A DNA stretch of 64,000 nt, taken from Argyresthia goedartella (taxonomy: Eukaryota > Arthropoda > Insecta > Lepidoptera > Argyresthiidae). Position 1 is the stretch's first letter; the number at the start of each line of letters is the position of its first letter. The stretch is from contig OX463815.1 of assembly GCA_949825045.1 (NCBI GenBank), forward strand, positions 21,879,231-21,943,230, given 5' to 3'. The notes beneath the pieces are model-generated. The model had not been told where the DNA came from, did no database searches, and saw only the letters and a program-made list of their open reading frames with translations. Below are positions 9,771 to 22,353 of the stretch, piece by piece. A program made the position numbers and the translations under genes.

Positions 9771-10144
9771 GGTCAATATCACCACTTACAGCAAAGAATT
9801 TTCCGACGTGGATTTATTTTATAATAACCTAATATCTTTCAAGAGAACTGTTTCAAAAACATGTAATAATAAGTGATAAACTTTTTATGTAAAATAATTT
9901 TTAAGCTTTAAAAATTAACTTTTGTAAAAATATTGTGATGCTGCTTCAACTTAAAGTGTTTATTTTGTAGTTTTAAGTCCAAATACATTGTTAATATGAA
10001 TACACCTTTTCAAATTGATGCAATCTGATTCCAATTGCTGCTGTACTATTAAGCGTCTCTGTAGCTCATTTATGTTTAATATAAGTTGAAATGTACTTTC
10101 GGCACTGTAAGGTCTATAATAGATTGTAAGTTTGGAATGGAGCC

Positions 10145-10636
10145 AGCGCAGAGATTTTGCGACTTGTATACATATCCCTGTGTCAGTCGGTACTGGGCTA
10201 CTGCATCTCGATCTGGGGAGGGTCTTGCAAAACAAACATGATCGCCATCGAAAGAGCTCAGAGGTCCATATTAAAAGTTACGTACAGGAAGCCTAAAATG
10301 TACTGCACGGAAAGTCTCTACAAAGAATGCAAAACATTGTCGATCCGCCAACTATTTATTCTTAGAGTCTCCCTTAACATGCATTGGCAAGCACTCTGCT
10401 CTACCTCTTACAATGACATGCTTAAACGTCGCATATTTAAACTCCCAGTAACGCGTACAAACACATCTTTCGCGCAAAGATTCGGCCCATTTTTGCATCC
10501 GCATATTTACAACAAGGTTGCTCAAGCTTGTGACATCAAACACGCCTCACCATCTGAAGCTAAACACAAAATACGTCAATGGCTTCTCGGCATGAACTAT
10601 AACCAGACTGAGGACTTCATTGGAACACAATTATAG
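10145..10636 (+). pseudogene. 5'-truncated LINE ORF2 C-terminus (LINE-A relative)
   Basis: The frame RLVYISLCQSVLGYCISIWG is followed by CKTNMIAIERAQRSILKV, QLFILRVSLNMHWQA, FAQRFGPFLHPHIYNKVAQA and a basic tail, ending at TAG (10634-10636). It aligns to the C-terminal 160 residues of LINE-A ORF2 at 8200-8687 with clear but diverged similarity. It begins abruptly after the RT core, as expected from incomplete reverse transcription. The frame is open to its natural stop, so the copy is not very old. Confidence 0.75.
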
Positions 10637-10669
10637 AAAGACTCTACCTGTACTTATTTACTTATACAA

Positions 10670-10790
10670 AAACACATACCATACATACCACATACTCACG
10701 CACACACATCCTCACGCACACATACACACACCCTCACACACCCTCTCACGCACACCCTCTCACACACGTACACACACATTTGCAAAATTA
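10670..10790 (+). repeat. CA-rich microsatellite in LINE 3' UTR
   Basis: CACA/CATA/CTCA-rich tract starting within 40 bases of the ORF2 stop, parallel to the tract at 8775-8915. Confidence 0.8.
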
Positions 10791-11213
10791 ATTGTAAAGT
10801 GTAAATTTGTGTAAATTTTGTGCTGCTCAATCATAATGTTATCATAATGCTTCGTAATTTTAATTTATCTTGTTTAAATCACCTCTTATTAAAACACCTG
10901 ATTTGCTATACACCTATCTTAAATTGTTTTAACCTGCTATCATTATGTTATACCAAACATTATAAGCAGTAGAGGTTCCCGCGATACAGGCTGTGCCTAG
11001 TGCGGGAGCCACAAGTTAATCATATTTTGATTCCCGTGCCTATAAGTTTTACCTCAGATGTTTTACTGTATATAATTCGTGTAATTTTAGGTGAAATAAA
11101 TCATTTTGTATTTTGTATTTTGTATTTTGTATTTTTGTTTATTTTGATATTTTTTTCTTTGTATGTATGACTGTTTGTTGCCATAATAAAGATAAATAGA
11201 TAAATAAATAAAA

Positions 11214-13141
11214 TAGTGCACATACTTCGGCTTCATTAGATCATAATTACTGTGTGAAAAGTTTTCAATAAAACGAAAATTTTAAATGCAATGTGTCAGC
11301 AATTATATTTTTATAAGTAATATTTATACTTAATCATTTGTCGATCGTACGGTCTGGTCGAGTAGACCTCTTGTAAAATACGTATTTAGATGTTAAAAGT
11401 TGTGATAAGGGTCAAGTGCTTTATATTGTGGATTTTAGTTATTAATAAATGTTATGTACATATGTATATTTTTATTTGGCTAACAAAACGGCTATATTTA
11501 TGTATCAATCCTAAATTAATAAATCGCTAAAAAATATCGTGTGTTACATCACACTATTTGCACCGATTGTAGCAATTTTTGTAATATGTGGCAACCCTTT
11601 TCGATGGTGGCGTCATCCCTTCATTCTACAGATAAGTTTGTGGCTCTGTATAGCTATCAACAGTTCTGTCAATTTTGGTGGTAGAGTAGCAGAAGTAAAT
11701 ATAGAGCACAAAAATGAAAATGTGCCGAAACTAGTAACCGAAGCGTTCAGTTCTATTGATGCCTTACAATGGCAAAAATACTGTGCACACGTGCATAAAA
11801 TTGAAGAGGATTATCAACAACACGACGCATATTTAGATAAGCCCTTTATAGTCAACTTAGACACTGGCTCTGATACCGATAGTGACAGTGACTCAGATTT
11901 CGAGGAAATTAGTGGATTTTATCCACTCGACCAGCCATATGGCATTAGTGCATATACTTCGGTTTCATTAGATCATAATTACTGTGTGAAAAGTTTTCAA
12001 TAAAACGAAAATTTTAAATGCAATGTGTCAGCAATTATATTTTTATAAGTAATATTTATACTTAATCATTTGTCGATCGTACGGTCTGGTCGAGTAGACC
12101 TCTTGTAAAATACGTATTTAGATGTTAAAAGTTGTGATAAGGGTCAAGTGCTTTATATTGTGGATTTTAGTTATTAATAAATGTTATGTACATATGTATA
12201 TTTTTATTTGGCTAACAAAACGGCTATATTTATGTATCAATCCTAAATTAATAAATCGCTAAAAAATATCGTGTGTTACATCCACTATTTGCACCGATTG
12301 CAGCAATTTTTGTAATATGTAGCAACCCTTTTCGATGGTGGCGTCATCCCTTCATTCTACAGATAAGTTTGTGGCTCTGTATAGCTATCAACAGTTCTGT
12401 CAATTTTGGTGGTAGAGTAGCAGAAGTAAATATAGAGCACAAAAATGAAAAAATGCCGAAACTAGTAACCGAAGCGTTCAGTTCTATTGATGCCTTATAA
12501 TGGCAAAAATATTGTGCACACGTGCATAAAATTGAAGAGGATTATCGACAAAACGACGCATATTGAGATAAGCCCTTTATAGTCAATTTAGACAGTGGCT
12601 CTGATACCGATAGTGACAGTGAATCAGATTTCGAGGAAATTGGTGGAACTTATCCACTCGACCATACATATGGCATTAGTGCACATACTTCGGCTTCATT
12701 AGATCATAAAATATCATGAAAATTTTTCAATAAAACGAAATTTTAAATGCAATGTGTCAGCAATTATATTTTTATAAGTAATATTTATACTTAATCATTT
12801 GTCGATTGTATGGTCTGGTCGAGTAGAGCTCTTGTAAAATACGTATTAGATGTTAAAAGTTGTGATAAGGGTCAAGTGCTTTATATTGTGGATTTTAGTT
12901 ATTAATAAATGTTATGTACACATGTATTTTTTTTTTTGGCTAACAAAACGGCTATATTTATGTATCAATCCTAAATTAATAAATCGCTAAAAATTATCGT
13001 GTGTTACATCCACTATTTGCACCGATTGTAGCAATTTATGTAATATGTGGCAACCCTTTTCGATGGTGGCGTCATCCCTTCATTCTGCAGATAAGTCTGA
13101 GGCTCTGTATAGCTTTCAACAGTTCTGTCAATTTTGGTGGT
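11214..13141 (+). repeat. Tandem array, 2.6 copies of an internally deleted DDE transposon
   Basis: The word atacttcgg starts at 11222, 11954 and 12685, giving periods of 732 and 731 bases; the third copy stops at 13141. Each unit contains the transposon 3' part (acidic Asp/Ser C-terminus and downstream AT-rich DNA) followed by a segment beginning cactatttgcaccgattg and then again the AEVNI... coding end. In these units sequence upstream of AEVNI is replaced by FGGR and non-DDE coding, so they are deletion derivatives that lost most of the transposase gene. Confidence 0.85.
11539..12003 (+). pseudogene. Fusion ORF in tandem unit 1 of the DDE derivative
   Basis: A 154-codon frame: a hydrophobic stretch (FAPIVAIFVICGNPFRWW), then NSSVNFGG joined directly to RVAEVNIEHKNENVPKL and the acidic C-terminus DTGSDTDSDSDSDFEE. 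The second half is the transposase C-terminus also seen at 9,500-9,770. The first half is probably untranslated transposon end read by chance. The same fusion in unit 2 (12273-12500) has a premature stop, and unit 3 lacks the transposase part. I would not call it a functional gene. Confidence 0.55.
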
Positions 13142-13984
13142 CAAATCTCATCAGTGCATGACCCAACTTATCCATTTTTGAGTATTGCAAAATTGCTAAA
13201 TAAAATGAGGTTGACATGCACAACGTCACACAATGAATCAACAAAATTGAAATATAACGTAAAGCATTAGACAAAACCGACTTCAAGTTACAAAATATAC
13301 CAATTACGTGTGTACATTATAGTACATGTACATTTTATAAATACATCGAACATCGCAAACGTGCATATATATTCGATTTTTAACGGTTCCGTACCTTACA
13401 AAGGAAAAACGGAACCATTATAGGATCACTCGTCTGTCTTGTGTAAAAGTAATATTAAAGGACGGCATTCTGAAACGATTGAGAATTGAAATTTGTTACA
13501 CTTATGTATTTTTGTTACCCAAATACGATCGTGCTACGTAAGCAAATACAATTTAAATTTGGGGGTAATTTTGGGGGGAAATCAGAAAAAAAAAATATAT
13601 AAATCAAACTAAGGATCTCATTTTTTTTTTCATAAACTTAAAGGCCTTTGCACAAAAAAAAACAACCGTGCAACACTGGTTGAAAAAAATAAATATGGGA
13701 TTTGACGTTTGTTTTGAGGTTAAATGCTGTTTAATATTGTTTGTGGTAACATGGAAAATGCTTAGTCAAAACATATTTAAGAAAAAAACAATAAAAAAAA
13801 ATGTAATATAGGTCTTTACTTAAAGACTATAGGAAACTTAATTAGAAATATATAGTTTAAATAGGTTGGGCACAATTGAATGATACCTATACAGCATTTG
13901 GAGGTATTTATGATATTCTGGAAATACTTTTATATTTAGAGACATAGGTGCTGTATGGAAGATTTCATTGACGATATTATTTTT
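13142..13984. other. Non-coding DNA with dispersed repeat words
   Basis: No ORF of interest. At 13382-13432 the sequence has the 'acggttccgtacc ... ggatcactc' type of words often seen dispersed in lepidopteran DNA. 13655-13765 resembles 2318-2430. Confidence 0.4.
13655..13765 (+). repeat. Dispersed repeat, copy 2
   Basis: Counterpart of 2318-2430; shares the 18-base block acgtttgttttgaggtta and flanking words in the same order. Confidence 0.5.
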
Positions 13985-15070
13985 TTAGATGCTTGCACTA
14001 GCGTCTAAAACCATGCGAAGCTTTGTAAAGACTTTATCATTCCGTAGGACTCTATGGTGTGGTATTACTTGTCCACTAGGACTGGCGTTTGATTCTACAG
14101 GAGCTACATACCCTTGTCTAGATATCCCTCGACTACTTTATCGTACTCAATACGCAGGAATGGAGTCGTTGAATTAGCATCCTAGTTCTGGATCTGATTC
14201 AAATAGCAACGCCATAGAGTATCTGCCTGATATTTTTGCATTGTGGTAGCCGCATAAGACTCTTCACACTCCTTAATCAACTTAGCATTGGTAGAAGATG
14301 GTACTTTCTCTATTTTCCAAAATGTACTCATCCCTTCATTTATTGATGATCTATGCTTATCTGTCAAACAGCAAAGTGATATTGTTTGTTTCTGAATGAG
14401 AAAGTTAGCTATCAAAGCCTGCCCCATTATAACAAATTCAAGAGTAGTTTGTATAGCATCAAGTGCAGACGGGGGACCCTTGACAAGACCTGTCAATAGT
14501 AATCGCTCTGCTCCGATTATCAAATCTATATCTCCAGGCAGGTGGTACTTATCATCGGCAAGAGGTAATCTGTTAAGGTAGTCAAGAACCAATGTATTGA
14601 TTAGCGATGTCGTTAGACTTTATGTTCTTCGTTTGACGATCAACGGCCGCATATCATACATAACGTTATCATCTAGGTGTCGATAAAACTTCACTTCAGT
14701 AACTCCTTGTATTGCATTAGGTAATCCCCCAAACCCATAGACTGAAGCTTACTCAGATAGATATTTAGTTTGCAGTGATAAAGGCGTTCTACACACTTTT
14801 CTGTTAAAAAATATTTTGTGATCGCACTATCAGGCAACGCACAAATAGTGTAACATCCTAGTAATCGACAACTTTTACTCGCGCTGTGGATAGTAGGAAC
14901 ATCTCGTCGCGGACGTCGAAATGACACTGTCACATGATCGCGCTCGTTGTGATTCATGAGAACACAGGGCTATGCCGGAAGCTTCTCCCATCTCTCCACA
15001 TTCAAGTTCACATGTTGTACTTCCCACAAAAGCCGTTATCGCCTGTATTTCCTCACTTTCTTCCTGCACA
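13985..15070 (-). pseudogene. Decayed BEL/Pao pol fragment (BEL3)
   Basis: Reading the minus strand from 15,070 down: degenerate aspartic-protease region (YFLTEKCVERL, LGDYLMQYK near 14,750-14,700), then LPGDIDLIIGAERLLLTGL with VIMGQALI (14,560-14,400; the post-protease block), an inter-domain segment to 14,182, EYDKVVEGYLDKG, and after a frameshift PHHRVLRNDKVFTKLRMVLD, which is the start of the BEL/Pao RT. The fragment ends at that motif, so most of RT, RNase H and integrase are missing. Several stops and shifts are present. It differs strongly from BEL1/BEL2 and belongs to another BEL family. Confidence 0.7.
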
Positions 15071-16000
15071 TGATCTTTACTTTGTCCATCTACTACTGAC
15101 AGTGATGTGTTTTGAGTGGTTGTGAAATGTAGTAACGAGTGATGGGCTTTTGATCGACACGTATCGCATGAGTTTGTTGATTTTCAAGCAGATACTTTAT
15201 GCGACATACTTAGTCAGCTTACTCAGTCATTTAAACCTTTTATTATTAGAGTATATATATTAAAAGAGTACCTATCTTTCGGAGATAGTCGCAAAAAGCT
15301 AGGATACCGAAGTATATGTTGGTATTTTTGTCTACACATAGCGGACACTCCGACGATTTCTCACTTAACGCTACGAATGTTTGGGTGTTCCTGACTGACG
15401 ATTTAGTCTTGAGAATTGAGGATTGTAAGCAGTTAATGGTTAGCTTGTTCCGGTATAAGTATTTTAGCTTCTAATTAATTTCATTAAAGCTTCTATGTGG
15501 CCTTTTCATAGCAAACGCTACCTATCTACGCATACGCATCATTTCCACATCTATAGGTAGTTTGTTTATTGCAAATGCAAATAAATAAAGTCTAATTAAT
15601 TCGCGATAGCTAATCTATCAAACATATAGAAATAGCAAATGTTTTTCTAAATAAAAATGTATTTAGCCCTTCCACTGTCGGCGCTAATAACTTTTCAAAA
15701 TTTAGTACCTAATCCAGATAATAATAATAAAAAGCGAAGATGACTAGTGCCAAAAGTTATTTTTATTAAAATTAATTTCTTGCGAATGTGACTCTGTAGG
15801 CCATTAAAACGAACAAAAAATTCATGCAATATATTATGCGCCACCAACTTGAAGAAAAATATTGAAGGTGCATTATGTATGAGATATCGTCGTTGATATC
15901 AAAAGATAGTAAATAGCCAAACACATTTTAAAAAGATTTGCGCGAAAAAACCTCTTCTGGTTTTTTAAAGTAAATAAATGTGTGACTTACTATAGAAAAA
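15071..16000. other. Unassigned AT-rich DNA
   Basis: No coding potential or repeat identity that I could recognise on either strand. Confidence 0.3.
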
Positions 16001-17740
16001 GAATTATTACAAGCCAGGGACAGTACAAAAGCGATTTGGAAAATAGTTAACAAACACAGAAATAAAAATTGTACTAAATCAGGTAATGTTATTTTAAAAT
16101 GTAACGGTAAAATCGGTCATTGATGATGACTCTAATGACATTGTAAACATATTTTCCGAAAACTTTAAGTATCCTAAAATATAGGAAATGCATCAACAGA
16201 ACCAGCTGTCGCCATAAAACTTCTAAAAAATCACTTTGAAGTAGTTGACAATGACATGGAGCTTAGATTTAAAACACTACCAGAGATCATTAAAGTAGTT
16301 TTGTCTATGGACAACAAAACCTCGGCGGGTTGGAACGAGATGTCTATCAATATAATTAGGGAACTTCTTGATCTTCTGGCCTTACCATTGATATAATTTT
16401 TTAAGAACTGCTTTGTCAGCGAACAATTAACTGATCAGTTTAAGTTAGCAAAGGTGTTACCAATCTATAAAAAGGGTTCAAAAACTGACCCTAAAATGTA
16501 CCGGCCAACCTTCTTTTTCCAAGATATTTGAGAAGCTGATTCAACATAGGCTAAACACACATCTTGCTTTAAATAAAATCCTAAGTAGAAGACAATTCGG
16601 ATACAGGAAAGGCGTGAGGACTTCGGAAGCAGTGGGCGCATTAATTGATTACACAATTAGACTTTTAACAGAGAAAAAAAGGTCGCAGCACTTTTCCTTG
16701 ATCTCAGTTCTGTATTTGACACTGTCGATCATAACATATTATTAGGAAAATTGGAATTTAATGGAGTGAGAAATGCTTCACTTGAACTGATGGAAAGTTA
16801 CTTATCACACAGGAGGCAATATGTCGAGATGAAAAGTAACAGTGAAGGCATCGAACAAATTGCGCATTTTAGCGTCACTAGAGTCAAGCGTGGAGTCCCT
16901 CAAGGCTCTATATTAGGAACGATTTTATTCACTTTTTTCGTGAACGACTTTAACACGAACGACACTAACGCTATTATACATGCAGACAATTTATCGGATC
17001 TAAATGACAAAGTACAAACTGCTCTTTTAACTTTAAACTCCTTGTTTATTATTAATAATCTCAAACTTAACATTAAAAAAACCAACGTTATGTTATTTAA
17101 AATAACAGCAAGAGAGGGTGACAAGCTTCAGATAACACTTAAAGGTTGCGCAATTGACGAAGTTTCTTGGTATTACTTAAGATTCTAGAATAAATTGGAA
17201 AGCAGAATTAGCTGCTATCGACAAATACTTAAGCTCTTCCTGCTACGCACTTAGGAGTTTGAGAGATGAAGTGTCCCAAAAACATTTTATCTCTGTATAT
17301 TTTCCTCTGGTTGAGTCTAGACTGCGCTACAGCATACAATTTTGGGGAAACGGTTTCCAATATAATGTAAACAGGGCGTTTGTTTTACAAAAGAGAGCTA
17401 TGAGAACTATAGTTAGAATACCGCCATGGGGATCGTGTAAGAATCACTTTAAACAGATAGAACTATTAACAGTTCCATCTCTATATATATGCTCTGCTAT
17501 CTGACCTTGCTAAACATTTATCTAATCTAGAAACAGCAGATGATAAAATAAAAAGATTAAAAATTAGACGTCAGGACGTTCGTGTCGATAAAATTCGGCC
17601 AACTATGCGAATTGCAGAGCATAGTCCCAAGTATCAAGCCGTAAAGCTGTATAATTCTTACCTATGTCTTATAAATTAATTGACAACAGCACAAAATTTA
17701 AGACTGAACTAAAAAAATATTTATTAGAAAACTGATTTTA
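16001..17740 (+). pseudogene. Decayed LINE ORF2 (LINE-B), RT region
   Basis: Fragments in several frames follow RT order: LLQARDSTKAIWKIVNKHR (about 16010), SAGWNEMSINIIRELLDLL, FKLAKVLPIYKKGSKTDPKM (motif 2), RRQFGYRKGVRTSEAVGALI (3), FLDLSSVFDTVDHNI (A, Asp retained but AFD changed to VFD), RVKRGVPQGSILGTILFTFF (B), and IIHADNLSDLN (C). Motif C should be F/Y-ADD; here it is HADN, so the catalytic pair is lost. Thumb remnants run to 17504 and a last block to about 17740. The longest open piece is 16751-17188. It is an old, inactive copy without a recognisable endonuclease part. Confidence 0.7.
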
Positions 17741-17986
17741 TTCTGTGAATGAATTTTATAATCGACATTAATTATGATTTTCGAACTTGTGGACCTTGAT
17801 GGCTTTTAATTTTAATTTCGAACATTTTGAATATATATCAATCACTAAACTTTTTAACATAATAATTTTACTTCTACTACTAGATTAAATTTAAGTGTTG
17901 TAAATAGTAGTTAAGACTCTGGTGTATTAATGTTCACATACAACTATGTTGTTTAATGAATAAATGATTATGATTATGTGAATAAA

Positions 17987-18045
17987 TGTAGCCCATTAAT
18001 GTCCCCACCGAGGGGCACAGGCCTTTACCCGGATAAGAGTGAGAT
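17987..18045 (+). repeat. Dispersed repeat 'tgtagcccattaatgtcccc'
   Basis: This 59-base block recurs at 51416-51472 with about ten changes: both have ccattaatgtcccc, gagggg/gaggga and tttaccc in order. It probably belongs to a lepidopteran SINE or LINE end. Confidence 0.55.
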
Positions 18046-19480
18046 TAAGCCATACTCAAACATAAATACCATTTAAATACGGTCAATAAACCTTGCTTAA
18101 AGGCAGAGGAAACTTCGGCTCACCAAGATTGACCGAAATGTTTATAAACTGTTTGTACCTACACTATCTTCACGTTTTAAGGTTTTGAATCGATCCTCGT
18201 CGTCAAGCGTTCTCATCTACAAAGTGGCCACAGGTCATGCACCCCTGGCTCGCTGTGACGTCACTCTAGCAAATGATGTGATAATTATGTTACTTAGAAC
18301 ATCTTATTTTTTAGTATGAAATTTTAAATTGTTTGTTAAGTCACCATCAATACATATAACAAAACAGTACCGGTGTAGCTCATGTGACTGTACCTTGAAG
18401 ATAAGTGATTAAAAATAAAAGTGGGTCACTTAAGAACAGCCATAGAGCACCAAACAGCTGTTGTGTTCCATGGCTTCTTTATTCGTATTCTTCTGTGCGA
18501 GTCTTTTCTGCCTGGCTGTTTGTCTGTCTGTTTGTTCGAGGTTAAGTCAAAACTACTGAATTAATTTCCATGCGGTTTTCACAGGTAGATATAACATAAT
18601 TAGAAACAAAGTTTTAGGCCTGTTTCTTTTACCGGACGTCTAAATATTTTTTCCGACATCTGAGCTAAAAATAAAACCTTCGCCTCTTGATTTTAGGTTC
18701 TCAGGCGGAAAAGTTTTATTCCTAACTCGTTCGAAAAGGCTTTTTACGATCCTCGCTACGAACCACGCCTTCGGCTTGTGCCGTAAACTTCTCGGTTAGT
18801 AAATAAAAGCCTTTGCGAACTCTGCACTACTGGACCAGCAGTGCAGAAGGGAAAAAAATACCCAAGGCACTACCAGTAGTGCGATTTAGTAGAGTGGTGG
18901 AGGGATCTTGTACATACATATAATTATAATTTCGTGTTCAACTAACTCTATGCAACAACATTCGATAATATTAGGTAAGCTACATGTTTTATTTCTTTGA
19001 TTTCTTTATATTTATGATATTTGCTGATTACTATGGGGAAGTAATGAAATAAATAGTAAGATGGGGGGCGGTCCACATATTAAAACAGAAACAACGACTG
19101 CTGCTGGACAAATAAATTAATTGTAGCTGTTAACACTTACTGGCGTGGTGATCGTAATTAGTACTGAGTAAAAGTCGGGGATTTAGAGGGGAGGAGAATT
19201 GGAAAATATAATTTCAAGTACATAAACAATACATTTGTCAGACACGATGTTTTGTGTTGACGTGCGCTATTATGAAACCGGGTCGACATCACATTAGCGA
19301 CAGTTTTGCATGAGAAATTAGCGACAGTTTTATTTATTTTTATTTTCTTAGGAAGCTTACAGCTGTAATTTTTACATATAATTGGAAATGGCATACTAAA
19401 AGCTAATTACAAGCATCCACATATGGTCATCTAAATAATAACAGCACGTAACTTAGTTCTTAAAATAGATTAAATCAATT
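18046..19480. other. Non-coding DNA with short hairpins
   Basis: No genes seen. Two perfect short hairpins share the same arm: 18822-18846 (ctgcact ... agtgcag) and about 18872-18887 (gcactac/gtagtgc). A 'contactactgaattaat'-like word region near 18550 resembles dispersed insect repeats. Confidence 0.35.
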
Positions 19481-19498
19481 CACACAGAAGGGAAGGTT

Positions 19499-20560
19499 TT
19501 AAGGATTATACTGCTCACGCACTCCTCCATCTACGTTACCACGGCTCGCTACAAACCTCCTAATGATAGTATTACCTAGTGATTGAACGCTGCTGTTAAA
19601 AAAATCAATGTCCTGATCATCATCGATATTAGTTTTGAAGAGACGATTAAATGTCGAGCAGGCTCTGACGAGAAATGAATTTTCCCTGTAGTTGCTATGA
19701 ACCAAGGGTGGCTGAAATAGTGGACGTCTACGAGTACTACGACTGGGGACCTTAAAATTTAATTTTTTGAGAAGATTTGGACAGTCTACGGTATCCCTAG
19801 CAATTTTCATGAGGAATGCTACGTCGGCCATATCCCTGCGCAAATTCAGAGGAAGAAGATAGAGCCGTGAACATCGGTCTTCATATTCTAATTTAGGCAG
19901 CTTGAATTTAAATCCGAGATACCGAGTAAACTTTCTCTGAATTTGCTCAAGTCTACCGCTATAATTGTCATAGCAAGGGTTCCATACCTGAGATGCGTAT
20001 TCAAGGTGACTACGTACATAAGTACAATAAAGAACTTTGACAGTTTTCATATGATTGAACAACTTCGACAATCTCATAACAAATCCCATAGCCTTCAAGG
20101 CTTTACTAACGATGCTGTTTATGCTGGTCAAACATCAGTCTACTATCGTGAATAACCCCGAGGTCCTTACATTCATACAGCCTAGTCAATGGCATGTTTT
20201 TTTATATGATAGTTTGATGTATATGGTTTAAGCTTGCGAGTAAAAGTCACAAAGAAACACTTTACAACATTAAGGTCAAGTTTGTTTGTCGAACAGTAGT
20301 TGTCAAGCCTGATTAAATCCTGTTGCAAAAGAACGGCATCCGAAGCCTTGTTAACTACTCTAAAAAATTTCATATCATCGGCATATAGTAATGCATTTGA
20401 ATTAATAAAGCTTAAGTCGATGTCCTGTACAAATATAATGATAATGAGTATAATATAATGAGTGTTCCCTGGGAAACACCGGATGGTATACTTGCCCAGG
20501 AAGATCTAAAACCATTAAGTACAACAGCTTGACAACGTTTTGATACATACGATTTTATGT
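19499..20560 (-). pseudogene. 5'-truncated LINE ORF2 (LINE-C), RT motif B to C-terminus
   Basis: Minus strand from 20,560: KSYVSKRCQAVVLNGFRSSW, then SGVSQGTLI (motif B), DIDLSFINSNALLYADDMKF (motif C, YADD intact), LDNYCSTNKLDLNVVKC, and after a short break a 210-codon frame (19499-20131) with TSINSIVSKALKAMGFVMR, VKVLYCTYVRSHLEYASQVW and a long basic C-terminal region ending at TAA. It starts abruptly inside the RT palm, typical of a 5'-truncated LINE insertion. Frameshifts near 20,440 and 20,150 make it inactive. The SHLEYASQVWNP block is of a Jockey/CR1-like type different from LINE-A. Confidence 0.75.
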
Positions 20561-21514
20561 ATTACAAACACTTGCTACAAGTGGGGCAATGAACGCACGT
20601 TCATCTCTCACAAACTATACGATAAACGTACGGAACCTTCTCTGTGTTTCGCTTGAAAAATGGAAGGGAGAAACGCATCGTTCTGTCCCTTATTTTCATA
20701 AAAACTTTAAAGACGCCCATTGATCAAGTAAAATATAGAATTAACGTGATTATTGTCGCAACTTAGTTTAACCTGCCACAGCTCAAAGTAACCCGCTAAT
20801 TGATTCAGACTATGTAATTAGCTGTATCTGAGCTGCGGGGGCCCGATTCTGATAGCAAAATGGCGGTTTAGGCTCAGGTTCGGACAAACCCCTGAAAAGC
20901 GCTGTGCGAAAAACTTTTTTTTATTATTTCTACTGAATTCACCTGACTAAAAAAATACTCAGAATGAGTTGATCTAGTTTAATTTTGATATCATTACGCG
21001 ATTGAATTCATTTGCTCGATTATAAAATATTGAACATATATAGACGGATATCCAAAAAAAAATACATATAAAATTACTGATTTTTCTCATAAAGTGTTAC
21101 CTGGGTACCTACATTTTCCTCTTTTAGAGCTCCAAATTATTCTAAAGTTTCATCAATTAACTTCAGCGGGGGAATACGGCACCCTTACCTCAACAGCCAG
21201 AACTGGGCCTTAATTAATGTGTGATTATTGTAGATCGTTTATTTTATATATTTTAATCTGAATGATTACTACATATTGTGATTAATTATTTAACAATAAG
21301 CAATTAAAGGTAGATATTATGGAAAATTTCAATCATATGAATCACTTTTTCATCAAAGGCAAGCTCTATGGAAACATCCACAGATATCGAGAGATAATGA
21401 GTTGAGGGGCATTGCACGCGCGAACAAATCTAGCCCAGATAGTCTTCATATAAAAAATTATCGGTAGTCAGCGGGCGACCGCAGTGACGAATTAATTTCC
21501 GCTGTTTTTCGAAA
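20561..21514. other. Non-coding DNA upstream of the THAP-like exon
   Basis: No ORFs recognised. The last 100 bases before 21,515 could be leader or promoter of the THAP-like remnant but carry no clear TATA/initiator pair. Confidence 0.3.
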
Positions 21515-21594
21515 ATGCCGACCTGTGCAATACTCACGTGCAAAAATAGAAGCGGGATTATGAACTTCAAGACCGGCGGTGTCACATATCACTT
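21515..21594 (+). pseudogene. THAP-domain first exon (remnant), with splice donor
   Basis: From an ATG in good context (gaaaATGccg) the frame reads MPTCAILTCKNRSG then GGVTYH, the hallmark start of a THAP zinc finger (M-P-x-C-A-x4-C-x-N-R-S ... GVT[YF]H), including the first two zinc-binding Cys. It ends exactly at TT|GTAAGA, a consensus 5' splice site; reading on gives an immediate stop. THAP domains are DNA-binding modules of P-element-type transposases and host regulators. The second half of the finger is not adjacent. Motif recognition is from memory; the splice is inferred. Confidence 0.5.
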
Positions 21595-22353
21595 GTAAGA
21601 CTTATTCCAACTATTATTTCTTCTTAAAACACAAGAAATAAACATTATTACGAAAATAAATCATTCGCAAAAAATTCGTCGCGTATTGATCATTAAAGTG
21701 ACAATGTCATGTTGTTCTTGCTAGGTTTATTATCCATTGCTTGTTTTGTATCTTAATTTCACTACGTATTGCCAAGCTAACAACCAATTAATATTTCACA
21801 CTCATCTAAATACGAAAGCCAAGATGCTTCGTGATACGGAGGCGAACTGTTGCACGCACACAGAGACGACGTATAGTTTCTTCCTCTGTGGTATAGTGAT
21901 GGGGGTAGTGATAGTGAGAATTATGTTTTTGAATCGATAGATTTTATCATTCCGAAATTATGCTCGGACTCTTACATTCATGTAATAATATAGTTATTTT
22001 ATTACTCATAATACGTAAGCTTGTTGTTAGTTATTCCAATGATTGCCAAACAGGCAGTTTAGTTTTTAAGTTTGTTTATCTACCCACGTATCATAAACCC
22101 TCTTTAATGTGTCCAAAAACCGTACTACGAATATTGATAAATTATGACCATAATGTACCAAAATTTGTCATATTATGACATTAAAATTTCGAATGCCGAC
22201 GCCCGCCTGCGTGCCGCCCCTAGTTTGTCTGTTAAGTTCATACTACTGAACAAGCTAAATAAGTGCAGACAAAATAAAGGTTAGGGTTAAAAATCTAAAA
22301 CAATCATTAATGTCTAAAGCACCACCCTGATTCATTGGCATGAATCTTTTCAG

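Larger units (their letters stand above)
9767..11213 (+). mobile_element. Composite LINE 3' insertion in the DDE transposon tail
   Basis: The words TAGTGCATAT (9757-9766) and TAGTGCACAT (11214-11223) flank this segment and join the DDE sequence seen uninterrupted in the next tandem unit, so they look like a 10-bp target-site duplication with one change. Inside are non-coding DNA (9767-10140), a 5'-truncated LINE ORF2 end (10145-10636), a CA-rich tract, a 3' UTR with TTTTGTA repeats near 11100-11135, and a separate A-rich tail (11186-11213). Two successive insertions are likely. Confidence 0.55.

Noticed and set aside
22270..22290. Telomere-like ttagggtta word
   Set aside because: A single occurrence, not an array of the insect TTAGG repeat.
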